NCBI RefSeq assembly: GCF_000218685.1
Contig: NW_006763290.1
Location: forward strand, 5,296,908-5,360,907
DNA length: 64,000 bases
Source: Serpula lacrymans var. lacrymans S7.9
Lineage: Eukaryota; Basidiomycota; Agaricomycetes; Boletales; Serpulaceae
Reading direction: 5' to 3'
Numbering within the stretch: the first letter of the stretch is position 1; every line of letters starts with the position of its first letter. Positions 35,513-49,001 of this stretch are shown here, in pieces. A program made the position numbers and the translations under genes. Under the pieces are notes generated by a model that worked only from the letters and a program-made list of their open reading frames with translations, searched no databases and had not been told where the DNA came from.

Positions 35513-37303
35513 TGTGACAACACCTGTAAGGCGTGAGGCGACCAGAGTTAAGGTGGAAGAAACCAGACTGGGTGTACTTATAATTATATTTTCCGCCCAT
35601 CATGCTTTTTCTATGTGTCAGATCGGTACCGTCGGTCACCCAGACTCAGCAATCCGGCAGCGTTTTTGCCATCTTCGCGGAGATTGACTCCCGACCATCT
35701 TACAAAGATTACTATACCAGTACACTTTTCATTGTGCTGTCCCCTTGTTGCTCTGCGTACTTGGACATACACGACGTCCCCTGTCTTTCCAATGCATGTC
35801 GCATCCTTTTTTTGGCTTATCTGAGGCCATGAAAACTGCTGGTAGACCCAGAAACATTGACCAGCGTCGTCTCGTGTTTCCCGAGTCCGCCGGGATTCGG
35901 GACAATGGCGATATGACGAGTACCCCAAAATCCACGATTATCGGACTAGCTCAGTGACTCAATAAGCGTTCTGCATTTCATAGTATCGTATCAGTCGGAT
36001 AACTTCCAACGGAAATGCATCCAACATATAAGTACAGTAGGACAAAGGCAGGCATGGCTGGGCCGCTGACAAGTCTCCATTGCTTTATTCATTCCACGAG
36101 AATTCGGAGAGAACCCAATCAGGTAAAATAGATCATGACAGTGAATTCTTATCTGTTGTTATGGGCACTAACAAGAAAAACCGAGGTAGTCGTGAATATG
36201 AACAAGAGTGAAACCAAGTCATGATTATGGCTTCAATGACTATTGGCGTTCACATTTGCTCCTGTACTGTCAGCGTGTTGATATTGTTTAGTTGAACGGT
36301 TGTTCATCGAGTAACTTGTTGTGTTCGAAGCATGGTGGATAAAAAAGGAGTTTATCCCAAAGCAGTTGAGAATCCAAACGACAATCTGTGCTCAGCTGGT
36401 CAGTGCTGTAATATTTGCAAAAGGTAGAAATTACATACGTATTATGAGGATCGACGTCGTGACCTCATCCACTGACACAGCTCAAGCATTCGCAGTTAAA
36501 AAAATATTGGATGCTTACATGGATGAAAAACAGTGAGCAAACTGTCAAAAGAAGAATATTCGTGCCGCAGACCGCGGCGTGTCTCAGGATAGTGCAGCGT
36601 GCTGCATCGTGCACCATATTACGGATATTTAGATTTACCCCTCAGGAGCAAACGTGGCAATATGAAATCTCCATGCTCGAATACTTGAAGGCATCATTAC
36701 AACACGCACACGCATAATGGTGTCATTAAGGAAAGGTTGAGCGAATGACTAAGATGTGGAATTGTCATGATGACTTACTTGACACCACACTCCGAGCGTT
36801 AGACTGAGTGGCGAATGTGCTTGGCGACTATTAGAGTCAGAGTCTACCTGTGTATCTGAACATGGAGATTTTTGCACTGCCTTTGAACCTGTGTATGGAT
36901 TCAAAGGGGGCACCAAGTCTATATTGATGATAATTTGCTAAGGTTTGCTTAGAGGAGACTCATAATTTGCTAGGCTCGGTTACGATGTTCAGATGCGGAT
37001 GAAACTAGACTGCTACTAGATCCCTGCAACCCGCGATGATGGATGTGATGGAGACCATAAGTACGAGGAGGACATTGGGTGCGCCAGTGAAGGTAACCCG
37101 GGGAGTACCCAAAAGAGGGAATAGCTCCGGGTGATGGGTAGCGTGCGAGACCGGCCGTTGCCCGTGAGCTCGTCAGATCAAAGGACAGCAACGAGGACAA
37201 CATGCTCTTTTCCTTGCAAGCAACAGTCATCTTGTACACAGGCTCTTGTAAATATTGTACTCCAGCCTTGTAATCAGCCTGCAGCCTTATCCAAACAAAT
37301 CTT
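35513..37303. other. Long divergent intergenic region
   Basis: About 1.8 kb between the ABC transporter start (minus) and the coiled-coil gene (plus). No protein family, tRNA or repeat array was recognised. The longest open frames are about 100 codons and have no motif. It probably includes the ABC transporter promoter, which in PDR genes is often long and stress-regulated; I could not pick out specific binding sites. Confidence 0.45.
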
Positions 37304-39858
37304 ATGGTCATGGCTGCCACGGCTTCATCTCGGGCCAACCGTGACCCTCCACCTTCCGGACGCCAATCCCATTTCGCATCACCACCCCCAAACATTTCCA
37401 TCGCAAAAGGCGCTACAGCCCGCTCAGCACTCACAAATTCCCGTGTCTCTGCCAATGTAAGCTCTGCCGCTGCACGACGGCCCTCAATCAAGGGTGCCAC
37501 ACAGTCCCATCCTGAAGGGCGAGAACCTCACACGCATAGAGATGACACAGAAGAGCGTGACAGGGTGAGTCGTGGCATGTCTGCGAGACCTTCACTCGTG
37601 CTGACTCGGTTTCATCCAGCTGCTGCTCCAAATTCAACAAAAAGACCAAACCATCTCCACCTTGACTCAAACTAATAATAGCCTCTCCTCTGCTCTTAAT
37701 GAAGCAGATTCACGCCTCAATGATTTCTACGCAGATCAGAGCCGCATGGAGGAGGAAATGTCTGCTCGTATAGAAATCGCAGATAAGCTGCGCGCTCAGG
37801 TCAGGGAACTCGAAAAGGAAAAGCGGGACGTCCAGCGCCGGTATAACGAGCAGGTCAGATTTCTAATTATACTCGTCGTTATCACACATCAACTAATGGC
37901 CTTGGCAGACGTCGACGTTTGATGCAGAGCGTCAAGCTTTCTACGATAACGAACAGCATCTCAAGTCGCGTATCCAGTCTCTCTCGCAGGTTCGCAGACA
38001 ACCTGTAGTCGTACGCCCTCCAGAATCCGACACAGGACACGATTCCGACGATTCTGAAATCACAGAAAGCTCCCTCACGCACACGGAACACGAGTCTGAC
38101 GATTCCGAAACCACAGAAAGCTCTCTCACGCACACGTCCTACCTCTCGGGATATACTACAAACTACGAGGAGAGCGAACCAGCAGAGATGACAGCCCTTA
38201 GGCTGGAACTTTCGACACTGTCAACATCATATGCTTCACTCCAGAGTACCCTAATACTTTTGCAGACGCAACTCGTGGATCTTAAGAGGGTCAACAACGA
38301 GCTGCAGGAGGAAAACGAGAGCTACATGATCCTTCTAAGAGAGAAGACTTTAAGTGGACAATTCGACCTCCTCAGACAAGTGGGGACGACCAGTACCACA
38401 GAGGGCGACGACGACGACCTGTACGACACTACCAGTGGTGGAAGCGGTGGCAGTCTGAAGAGTAGTGGTCGAAGTACACTAGACAGAGTCGACGAGATGT
38501 CCGAACATGAACACGACCTCGAATCTGACGAAGAAGATCAACTCGACCTTGAGGAGAGCGAGGCTACACGTCACACAGGCAGACACAGTCATAAACGCAG
38601 CTCTGGTCTGTCTTCTCCAGGCGGCCGTGCTCCTCGTGGCGAGTCCCTTGCAGGCCTTCCGATCACTGGTCCAGGCCTCGATCTTGCCGCTGAACTGGGA
38701 CGAGCAGAGAACAAGGACATCATCGGTGGAACCTCTATCGAAGATTCGGGCGCCTTCCCCTACGGAAAAGGCAAACGAGGAAAGAAGGGCTCGTCGGAGA
38801 GTAGGAAAGTCTCTGCAACATCCGAGGGACTGGAAACAGGTGCTCCAGCTAGCGACCTGGACGCCCTACGGAGTGAAGTCAAGTCTCTCAAGGATGCCAA
38901 TAAGGCTCTATCGCTGTATGCATCGAAGATCATCGACAGGATTATTGCAGAGGAAGGCTTTGAACACGTTCTTTCTATAGATTACGAGAAATCGCCCATC
39001 ACACCCTCAGCGACAGGCCCCAGATCACCTTTCCCGCCTTCCATCGACACTGCAAAGGCCCGTCGACATTCCGCCTTCTTTCCTCGTTCAACCTCAACTT
39101 TCGGGCAGACTGGCGAAAGCAGTCCAAATCCTCTCTCTCCTTCTCAACCTGCCAGCTCGAGCACGAAAGCCCAGCGTCGGTCGCTTTCCTTTGATTGGAA
39201 GAACTTTTCGATGTTTGGTGGGGGTGATAAAAAGAACGAGTCCGCAAATCTCCGACCTCTTACCCTCAAGCCTGGAGCTAGTTCTGTCACCGGGGCCCGC
39301 AAACTAGAGACATATGAAGATGAAGACGATAGAAGGGAGAGGGAACGATTAAATGCTACTATGAAGCTGATGGGGTTAGAGAAACCTACGGAAACACCTG
39401 TCATCATCCGATCTGGACTAAGTAGCCCAGCACCTCCAATGCAGAAAAGCTACTCCTCTCCCGCAAGCCCACCCGCAGTGCCCAGCCGATTCTCGTTCTT
39501 CCGTTCGCAGACAAGCCATTCTGAAACATCATCCATTCACTCTGCGCACTCCGCTCCGAACAGCCATCTCGCGCCGTACGGTCTCGGTATTGACGGAAAC
39601 GAGCGTTCGGAACTCACGCAAGAGGCGTTGGAGCACGTTGAGGCGCAGAATGCCCTTGTTGCATTAGACACGCATGAGAAAGTTCTCAGCGAAGAGATTG
39701 CCAAAGGGGCTAGGAGTGGTTTCACTGAGCTATCACCAAGAAGCTTGAACGGGGAGGACCGACGCAGCCGGAGGAGTAAGAGAAGTGGTAACGGGAGTGG
39801 GAGCACTGTCTGGAGTGCTGGAATGAGTCGTTCTGGGGACGAACCCGAGGTTGTTTGA
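37304..39858 (+). CDS. Coiled-coil, Ser-rich protein of unknown function
   Basis: Three exons join in frame: 37304 to about 37564 (ending EERDR before GTGAGT), about 37620-37854 (LLLQIQQKDQTIST to RRYNEQ) and about 37910-39858, giving roughly 810 residues. A second ATG at 37310 could also be the start. Residues 1-87 are Ala/Ser/Pro rich. Residues 88-165 are heptad-like (ISARIEIADKLRAQVRELEK-type pattern). A short internal repeat, DSDDSEITESSLTHTE and SDDSETTESSLTHTS, precedes a second coiled coil (LRLELSTLSTSYASLQ to ENESYMILLREK). After an acidic/Gly linker comes a third helical stretch (LDALRSEVKSLKDANKALSL) ending IIAEEGFEHVLSID. The tail is low-complexity with DWKNFSMFGGGDKK. The layout suggests a cytoskeletal or polarity scaffold, but that is inference. 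Confidence 0.8.
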
Positions 39859-40202
39859 ATCACTGTTATTGTGTTTTTGGAGGTTTTAAGAGATATACCA
39901 CCTGGAAATACTGGGGGCTACTATAATGTTGTAATGTGCTGAAATCCGTCGAACAATACCCTGTCCAATACATTCGCAATACTTTACTACTAGCATCTGG
40001 AACTGTAGGTCTTGTAAACGACTTGCTTGTAGACTTATTGTAGACTTTATGTTCTTAACTTGACGCCAAACAAGGAAAGCTGACTAACACTCGCACTGAT
40101 TGGACGGCCAAAATCACACTAGACTCGCACTGGCACGGTTACCACTGGCACTGGCAGCAAACGTATACCTTAGTACTAATCCAACTCTCCTTGTACTTTG
40201 AC
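39859..40202. other. Intergenic spacer
   Basis: About 340 bp between two plus-strand genes; nothing specific seen. Confidence 0.45.
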
Positions 40203-41603
40203 ATGAGGGCTCTTTTGGTGTTACCTTTTATTCTGGCCGTTTCTGGGCACGGTGGACATGGAGAATCAGAAGGCAACCCCAAGCTCGCTGGTGGAGAATA
40301 TGCCCAAAAGCACGTACGTTTGGACAATTCATCCGTTGGATCCCTCTGTTTGCTGAGCAACTTCATATGCTAGATGGCCACAGAACATCACATGTAATGA
40401 TCATCTCCTTAGCGGCATTCAGCTCACTAACCATGCCAAAAAAAAACAAATACAGTGACTCGTTTGACCTCGGAAGCTTCTTCCAATTGCATGACCTTGA
40501 CAGGTGTGTTTTACCATTGTTTCGCGCTCTTCAAATGCATTCTAAACAGCCCGAAATGCACAGAAACGGTATTTGGGATCGAGAAGAAATAGAAGCTATA
40601 TACGGAGTGCATCACGTTTACTCACAGAAGAAGTCAAAGGTGCGTCAAACAACGAGCTTGACTGCTATCCTAGATCCACTCAAACCTGCCCGTAGGACGA
40701 GGCTGAACACCAACAGAAGGCGGACCACATCGTAGATACTATTCTGAAACTCATAGACAAGAACAGGGACGGCAAAATTTCTCCAGAGGAGTTTAACGTC
40801 GCCGGCCTGAAGGGACTGCCTAACTTTGAGGACCTGGGGGCAGAAGGCCACCACTACGATGTCGAAAGCGGTTAGTCCACTCTACTTTCAATACCAAGTT
40901 ACACAGCTTATACTTCGATAGAGTTCTTCTTACATCATGAAGGTTGGTAGTTCTTCGCGCCGTTTTCACTTAGCAGATACTTACAACGTCCAAAGAACAA
41001 TTCCACTCTACGGAAGAGACGCAGACGGATGATTCCTACCACCACGCAGAGGACCTTGAGCACTTCGCGCAGCATGAATCTATCGAACTCCGGGAAGTTG
41101 AGAAGGAGGCTAAGTTCCAGGGAATTTCTGTTGAAGAAGCTTTACGTGCCCACGATCCCGCTCCTCCTCCCAATCAAGGTCGTCAACCAACACTCCCTAA
41201 GGTAGACAACGCTGAAGGCGAACAGACTAAGGAGGAGCCACCAGTGGATGCAGCAACTCCGGTTGCTGACGTACCCAAACCTAAAATCACTCGCGGGACA
41301 CCACCTGAAAAGTTGGATCCTAACGTTAGGTACAAGGATATCGATAAGGAAGGCGAAACTCAGGCAGACTGGGGAACTGGAGACGATGGTTACAAACAAC
41401 CCAAGTCGCCAGTTGAAAAGATGAGGTTTGTTCCTGCAGGTTTTCAACTATTACTGTTATTCTGATTGAATCTTTCGACGTTTTCAGGAAGAATCTACCA
41501 TACAAGGTTTGTTCACCTATCCATTCTCTTAGATGCAGAAAGGAAAACTGACTTACAGGAACGTATGCAGTACAAATTCCGTCGCAGCTGGGGGGACTTC
41601 TGA
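40203..41603 (+). CDS. Secreted/ER-Golgi EF-hand protein, nucleobindin/Ssp120-like
   Basis: The start is ATG 40203 with a clear signal peptide (MRALLVLPFILAVSGHGGHG). After splicing, two EF-hands are seen. The first is HDLDRNGIWDREEIEAIYG, with one intron inside the loop joining DR to NG. The second is LKLIDKNRDGKISPEEF. Both have Asp/Asn at positions 1, 3 and 5, Gly at 6 and Glu at 12, so both should bind calcium. A His/Glu-rich helical region follows (DSYHHAEDLEHFAQHESIEL, REVEKEAKFQG), then a Pro-rich stretch and the ending KERMQYKFRRSWGDF with TGA at 41601-41603. The layout matches yeast Ssp120 and animal nucleobindins, which cycle in the early secretory pathway. There are about six or seven introns and roughly 300 residues. 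Confidence 0.82.
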
Positions 41604-41856
41604 ACGGTCTGTCTATTTTGCTCGTATTTATTTTACGACTTTGTGGTGTCTTTGGAGAGACACATCTACGCTATACCGATTTGGTTCTCAAGGATAACAT
41701 ATGTCTCGTCAGCCAATATACCAGGTCAGAAAATGTATGGATTATGTGTCAGTACGTACGGCGTGACAAGAATGATGCACTAATCTACACGTCCGAGTGA
41801 ATAAGATATGTGCTGTAAGGACATTCCATCGTTAAGTCGTAAAATAGCCTGATATT

Positions 41857-44800
41857 TCACCGTCCATCGAACATATCTTCCAGGACACCTCGCTCCACGG
41901 CCTCCCAGTCAATGTTTCCACCGCAGGCATAGACGCTCTCATAAGAGGCGATACTAACATGCGAAAAGAAGGGAGTAAGGTCCCGTATGCTATCTATTTG
42001 TCGTAAGGAGTTCAATAATGGACGTCGCATGGATCGAGAATCCATATGTGTTGTGTATGCAAAGGATTTGGTACTGTCTTGTGATTTCAACGCCACTCCA
42101 TCCTATTGCGCCACACTCGTTATAGCACAATGAATAGACTGCGAAATATGTACTAACCTCTGGTATGGGGATACTACCAACGATATCTGCTAGTTGGTCC
42201 ATCATTGCCTCGGGACGCCAATCATCATGGTGATATACAGCGTCAACAGTGTCCGTGATGAATATCCATTGATGTCTGCAATGGTGTCAGCCAAAATAGT
42301 TGATGGTCTCATTTGGATTGATTCTTACATTTGGAATTCCTCTGTCTGGAGGACAAGCAATAAGTCCAAGCATTTAGAAGCGGACAATATCAACTGCAAG
42401 TCTTCGGAGCCGTCGGAAGGCGCTGTCGTTATAATTTGCTCGAACACACGATACTAGTCGGCATGTACGTCAATATCACTCCTATCTGTCAATGAGAACA
42501 CTCACAAGCTCAGTGAGAACAACAGGCCAAAAACTGGTCAAATTATGTGGTGAAAGGCGACAAAGTAGGACACGAATGCAGAGATACACTTCGCTCTGTA
42601 CCACGGGTGAGTTAACGTTACGAAGAATATCAACTAGTTTCTCCTGCACGTTCGGCAGCTGTGTTAGGAAATGGTTCTTCTCTCCGCTAAATAAGATGAA
42701 GGATAGTCGCCGTAGATTCATTGATCGCAGTAACATTTCATATTCTCGATTCGTGAATATATTTGTAGACGGAGCTGTCGCAATTTTCCCTGCAGGAATG
42801 CGTATGAAAGTTGTCACCTATGACATAATTTGAACTGCTTACCTAGCAGTTCGGTGAACGCAGTCTTATCCGAGTCGTATAGAGCCTTGATAATGGGCTT
42901 CCACTTCAAAGCAGTATCACAGCTGGAGTTGAAGACGCGATTATCGTTCAAGAGCTCGAGAACCGGACCACGCCAGACCTTGAGAGCGGCAGGAATGCGG
43001 GACATTTCTCTAATGATATCAGGTATAATATTATCTACATCCATGGGTCTGTTCCATTGTCAAATAAAATCCGTGTGATACGTCACATTGCATGCACTTA
43101 CTTTGATTTGGCCTTTAGTGAAGGGTTCACAATGTAGTAGATAATATTGTTGCAGACGCTTGCAACTTTGTCGTTATCCATCATAAACTTCCGAAGATTA
43201 GGTAGGGCTACGACAGCAACAAATTGACTGATCTACTCAAACAGTTAGTGCGAATGTATGATACAGGCTCGTACGTACCTGTGATGGGAGTTCTGCACCC
43301 CAAGAAGGCCGTGGGGACTCTTGTAGAGAGACTGAACTTGCATTTATCTTCTCGTCTATTCGGGGTTCTCCCGCTGGGGTTTGTGAGCAACGTAAAAAAG
43401 ATAGATGTGAGTAGACGACTTACCAATGCGCGGCACTGGACTGTCTCTACCATTGATGGAAAGAGCATCCTTTGCACTTCGTCGAATCCAGGTTGGTTGG
43501 TCAAATGTCCGTCCCACAAACATTATACATGAATCCAGCAGCTTCGTCAGTGTTTCCTAAGATGCAGAGTCAGATACTGTTTCAAACTCGAGTGGAAATT
43601 TGTAATTGGCTTGCCTGCAGATCCTTCCTTAGCCGCTTGTCCTCCACTGCTGCCGTTTGAGTGACCTTCTCTGCCAATATGCAAAGGGATCTATAATGGT
43701 TAATTGTTCATTTCAATCACATCTCTGAATGAGGGACATAGCTTACTTCATTACCAAAAAATTCTGTACTTTGAATTCGCGAGTAGAACTTGCTAACTCT
43801 TTTGTAAGCTGCAAAAACCTTGCCCAAACCTGGATAGCTAGAGGGCCTTCTAGCCGCTGGAAGTATTGTTCGAGAAAAGTGAAAAGGGCCACATCAGAGC
43901 TATTGACATCCCGTAAGCAATATATATTCCGTGAAGGGAATAATAACTCACAGGTTGGGATTAATAACCTGCTTTCTAGTTTTATCCAAGGCATTTGGCA
44001 CGCGACATAGAATGCTGTCACAAATCATGTGGACAGTAACTTGCACATTGGCGATCAGCAGGTCCACTAATTCAAAGACAGAGCTATTGGATGACCCGGA
44101 GGCCTGAAAATATCGGATGAGTTGTAGGTTTATACATTAAAAAATATACATACTGCTACTTCGCGATCCCAGCAGTCAATGATGGATTCTAGTACCTCTG
44201 CGGAATGAACGCGAAAAAGGTGCTCCAGCACTCTACGACATCGGCCCCGAGTTCGGTTATAGACGAGAGAAAGTGAATCATCTTTGGGAGAGGTCGCTTT
44301 AGTTTTTGTCCATGACAAATTTGTCCATATGGAATACAGTATCTTGATCCCTTCGTGAAGAGATTTGTAGCCAGGCGACCGAGCCTATTTTAAAGGCGTA
44401 TAGGTTAACGTTATCACCAATGGTATACAAGGCACTGACCGTGAATTGTTCGTCCGAAACGGCTGGGACATTTTCAGTTGTGAAGACATTAGAAACATAA
44501 CCGAGAATGCCACTAGTTTCATTTGTGGGTTTCTCTTGGACAACAACATCGTCTTCTTGCTGAGATGCATCCGGCGTGTATGCAAGGCCAAGGAGAACTA
44601 AACGTTCGAGCGCGTTGAGCAACATGATGAATTCTGCATCTGTTACTATGTGTATATCCTCCTCTTTGGCATCTGTGGAAGATACCCGTAGAACATCTGA
44701 CAGAGCCAGGCGAAGCTGACGACACAGGCAGTCATTCATAGGAGACACTATAGACTGCAGGGCGGGCTGGAATTGGGGAATCGCCATAAGAACAAAATCC

Positions 44801-47800
44801 AGCCAATGTTGTAGGACTGCTCGATTTTGAGGTATGCCGATCCCATCAATGAGTGTTTGGACTAGTAAGGGATTGACCGCATATGTCTTCCTTCCAAGCT
44901 CCTGAGATTCATCTTGCGTGCTATGACCTTCAGAATTGCCATCGCCTTGTTTGGATAGATCCACCCTCGTAACAGGATGGGATAAGAAAATTGTTGTCGA
45001 AACAGATATTAGCGAATGCAGTATGTGCAGAAGTTTGTTTTGCAAATCAAGACGGCCCAAATGCACGCTGTAATAGAGTTTGCCGATGATGACAGCTTCC
45101 ATAATCTCCACTGTGATGTTTTCAATTTCACCGCGAGCTACTATGGCTTGTAACAGGTCGACTGAAGTAGACTGGATGACAGCATTCAGAGACTGCATGA
45201 TAGGTGCGCGCGACTCTCTTGGTTCCGATTGCAAAAACCTGCATGAATGGAATTATCATAAGAGCTGGCCATTGTACTGGGAGACCAACCTCAATAGAAT
45301 CTCAACCAAAGCATCAAGATACGTGGCATCTAAGTCGATGCTAGCTTATGGTGGTTTGCTTGTCAGTCTCAGTGATCAACATAGTTGATGAACATATTTA
45401 CCTGCTTCTAGCCTCTGGAGTAAAGCAGGATGCTGCGAGCGCTTAACAGTAGTACCACGAGCAGCCTTCGCGAAGCCTTGACCTCCGAAGCGGATGATGG
45501 AGAGTAAAATCTCGAGGAGATGATTCACGTAGCGTTGGTCGAAGGAACGATCATATACAAAACTTTGTATTTCCCTCCCGTGTACCTTGGCTACCATCGC
45601 CGAGCGGCGAATAGTAGGGTCCAAAAGATCGTACATTATTGGGTCCAAAACGCTGTATAACAGTTGATCAGCGACTAAACGAAAAGTGTCTTTGTCAACC
45701 TACCGGATATATGACTTTAGACTACACCGCATCCACGTTTCGCCGACGCGACGAAGTATAGGGTCGTCATGTTTCAAAGTATCCAGAACGATCATCAATG
45801 GAACTTTGAACTTGAAGCCCGGAAAGAAAGTATCATCTGGATCATTATCATAAGCTACTATATAATTCGACAGGTTGAGATGGAAGACAAACCAGTAAGC
45901 CGCCAAAGAACTCCAAATGCTTCATAGGCTTCGTATACATTCCGCGACTCTGGAGAACTCATGCTCTGCGCAATGATCGACTCCACATGTGATTGGGGAG
46001 TTGCAGCTTCGAGAGACCAAATCAAGTTCACGGCACGGACATGGTAGATGAACCAGTCCTGATGAAGATAATTGAAGAGCTGGAAAAAGTATGTTTAACT
46101 CACTGTTAGTTGATTAGAAGAAACCGTAGATACCTTTTTGACCATTTTTGTTATGATTCGGCGTTCCTCTATATTTACAGTAGGTTGCAACCATTTAAGC
46201 TGATGCAGTGCTATAACCACGGAGATGGCACGATCGACTAGTGTAAAGTCTGCAACCTAAACCAAAGTACTGATTAGTTTTACGAGAAGAAGGAACATAG
46301 ATAATACTACCTCAAGATCAATCGTCTGGAGAATCAAATTAAGCCACTCTGAAGGTTCCCATGAAACTATGGTGACTGGATCTTGGTTTGCACCAAATTG
46401 CTCGATCATCCTAAGTAACAATGATAAAGATTGGCACAAGGCCCCTCGTACGAGCAGAAGATTGTCGCGATTTTTCAGAAGGCACTGTGCACAACTCTGA
46501 CTCAAACCTATTATAGCTTCGAGTACAGGAATTAACGGTGCGCGCGTAGCAACTGTCTCCATCTTCTCGCCTGACGTAATGCCGTAGAAATGACGAGCAA
46601 ATGATAAAGGGCTTGCAGTGGAAGCAAAGCCTTCAAGCTTTTCATTCAATTCTGTGTGTTGATAGAGTGCTGCAGGAATGAGGTGCCCCAATATTTCTTC
46701 TTGTAGAATCAAGCCCTCTCGAACTGAGGTAGAAGCAGCCCTGGAAATGTCACTTCGGACGTGTTGCTTTACGCATGTCACTAACGCTAAACAATAGGAT
46801 AGTCGAGGCGCACTTACATTCAAAACATCCATCACAGCACCGAATACAACTGGTAAATGTAAACCCTGAATGTCTTCATCGTGCACAGGGAAGGTTCTAA
46901 GAATGAAGAGTATCATGTCAATGGCCTAGGGGAAGGTACATCAGTAAGGTTTAAAAACAATAAATGTATGCTATTGACCTCGAAGTGCGTGCCGTCCCCG
47001 GTTATGTCTTCCATAGCCGAATTCAGTAGTTGTTTCCAAATAATATCAGGTTCGATAGCCTCATAAAGTGTGCTAGCCGTCATCAGCATCTGCGTAGACA
47101 TGTGTCAGAGATGTGCCAAAAACGAAATAATGAAATGCAAACATCGTCATAGCTATCGGAACCCGAGTCAATGAGTTTACGTATAGCTTTGAAGATATCA
47201 TACACGAGAGCCTCAGTGAGGGGAGAACCGATCTCCCATTTGTCCAACAACGAGATGAAGACCTTGAACGGACGCGATTCTGAATAATCTCCTGAAGGTG
47301 TGAACATTTCTTCCTGAGGAGTATTATGCATAAGGTAATTCCGGCGGTAGAACAAGACGTTGACATACCCTTAATGTAGATTTTAGAAGATGAAGAGAAT
47401 GTTCTCGTAGGTACGCAATCTGGGTTGCACTTTTCTCGTCTGGACCTAGTAGCCAAGTGTATAACCGACGGTTCAGAGACAGATCACGTCGAAGGACGAC
47501 TCCAGTAGCAGCCCGCATTAGAATCACACAATCCTCTGACTGTGCTTGTTTTATAGCTGCACTATCAATACGCATCGACTGTAAAAGTATATCAAGAGCT
47601 CCTCGCCGTACGAGTAGATTGTCATCTTCGAGAGCCGCTGCAAATGCTCTGATCATGAGTCCAATATCACGGCCAATAATATGCGTGATATCTGCGGGAT
47701 GTTGAGTCGAATGCTTGATATAGAACATCAGACCATACCTTCGTCAGAGCTTAAACGAGGCAACCTTCTGGAGAGGAAATTGAGAGCTGTACCACGAGCT

Positions 47801-48729
47801 GAAGGCATGGTTGACATAACTAGCCATATGTTCTGGAAAAAGAAAGCAGGCGACACAGTTCCGGATAATCGATCCAGCAGACTTAGGACCTGAGCAGCCG
47901 TGAGCAACGTTATACACATGAGCTATGTAGCCTCTACATATATTCGTACCTTGTCAAAGAATTCTCCTGTCTCCTCCTCAAGACCTGGAAGAAGGGCAAG
48001 AATAAATGCTTTCATCACGGGCCGTAGACCACCTTGCAAAGGCAAGTAGTGAGTATCGTAGATATTGAGAAGTGTGGGCTAATATTGTGTGTCAATACTA
48101 ATTTAAGTACATGCGCAATTATGTCTCACCTTGACTGATGTTGCAGCATACTCAAAGAACGGAAAAAGCCCCGACGACCAAAGTGGTAAGTCGCGCTTTA
48201 ATCCTTCTGTCTTTAGAGCAAGAATAAGTATATATTTGACGCCATGACCAATCTGCACGTACCCCAAGGACTGCAAGAATATGTGTATACACATCCAAAG
48301 CTCTCTGGTGAACTCCTGTAGGCAATGCAGGATTCAAACACTGAGATAATCGCTTGGCAACGATAAGCTTGTGAGGAATCTCCTTGAATTGCATATAGGA
48401 CTGAAATGACTATTCATCCCATGAGTGAATATAAATTTTCCTACGAACATACAATCCTTGGGATTTACCTTCAATAACTGCTTCAGAAACGCGATACAAT
48501 CCGCCCATTCGTGTACATTATCAAACGAATTTAGACATTTCTCGACCTGTTGGCTGTACTTCTTGTACTTTGGATCTGAGGAAATCGCCTGAAGTGCTGC
48601 CGCTACTTTCGCTGTGAGCGAGATGTCTTTGAAGCCAACTAACCACTCACCTCTTTCGGTAGCCCGCCCTGCACGCAACGTTTGAGTCTGAGAACTGACA
48701 TTCGTCCCCGCTGCCTCCGCCTTCTTCAT
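41857..48729 (-). CDS. DOP1: Dopey family protein DOP1 (endosome/Golgi traffic)
   Basis: This is a very large leucine-rich protein that works with Mon2 in endosome-Golgi transport and membrane organisation. The start is taken at ATG 48729 (MKKAEAAGTNVSSQ). The Dopey N-terminal domain follows: YSQQVEKCLNSFDNVHEWAD, FLKQLLKVN, KRLSQCLNPALPTGVHQRAL, LWSSGLFPFFEYAATSVKPT, LRPVMKAFILALLPGLEEE, VVLRRDLSLNRRLYTWLLG. It then runs on as many helical-repeat exons separated by short introns to VERGVLEDMFDGR and a stop at 41857. I estimate 1700-1900 residues and about 25 introns; I did not resolve each one. The N-terminal domain matches animal and yeast Dop1 by order and spacing of motifs. A small extra 5' exon cannot be excluded, because about 270 bp separate this ATG from the next gene. 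Confidence 0.92.
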
Positions 48730-49001
48730 CTCTGAGCTCTTTGAACAGGTGGTCAAAGGACAGTAGTGTAAGGCCAAACGAAATAGCCTGAGTGGCTTAA
48801 CCTTGCCTGCGTTCTCGTTGTAATTTTGGCTGATGTGACTGTAAGCGCTCAAGCAGTGTCAAGCGTATACGTAGGACCGTATAAGGGAATTTACCACGCA
48901 GCCATTCATCAGCAGCTCTATTAACTTGAAAGCGATATTGTACAACGAATGCAAGAAAGATACAAAAAGTAGAATAATCTAATGCAAGGAGTACAAACAC
49001 T

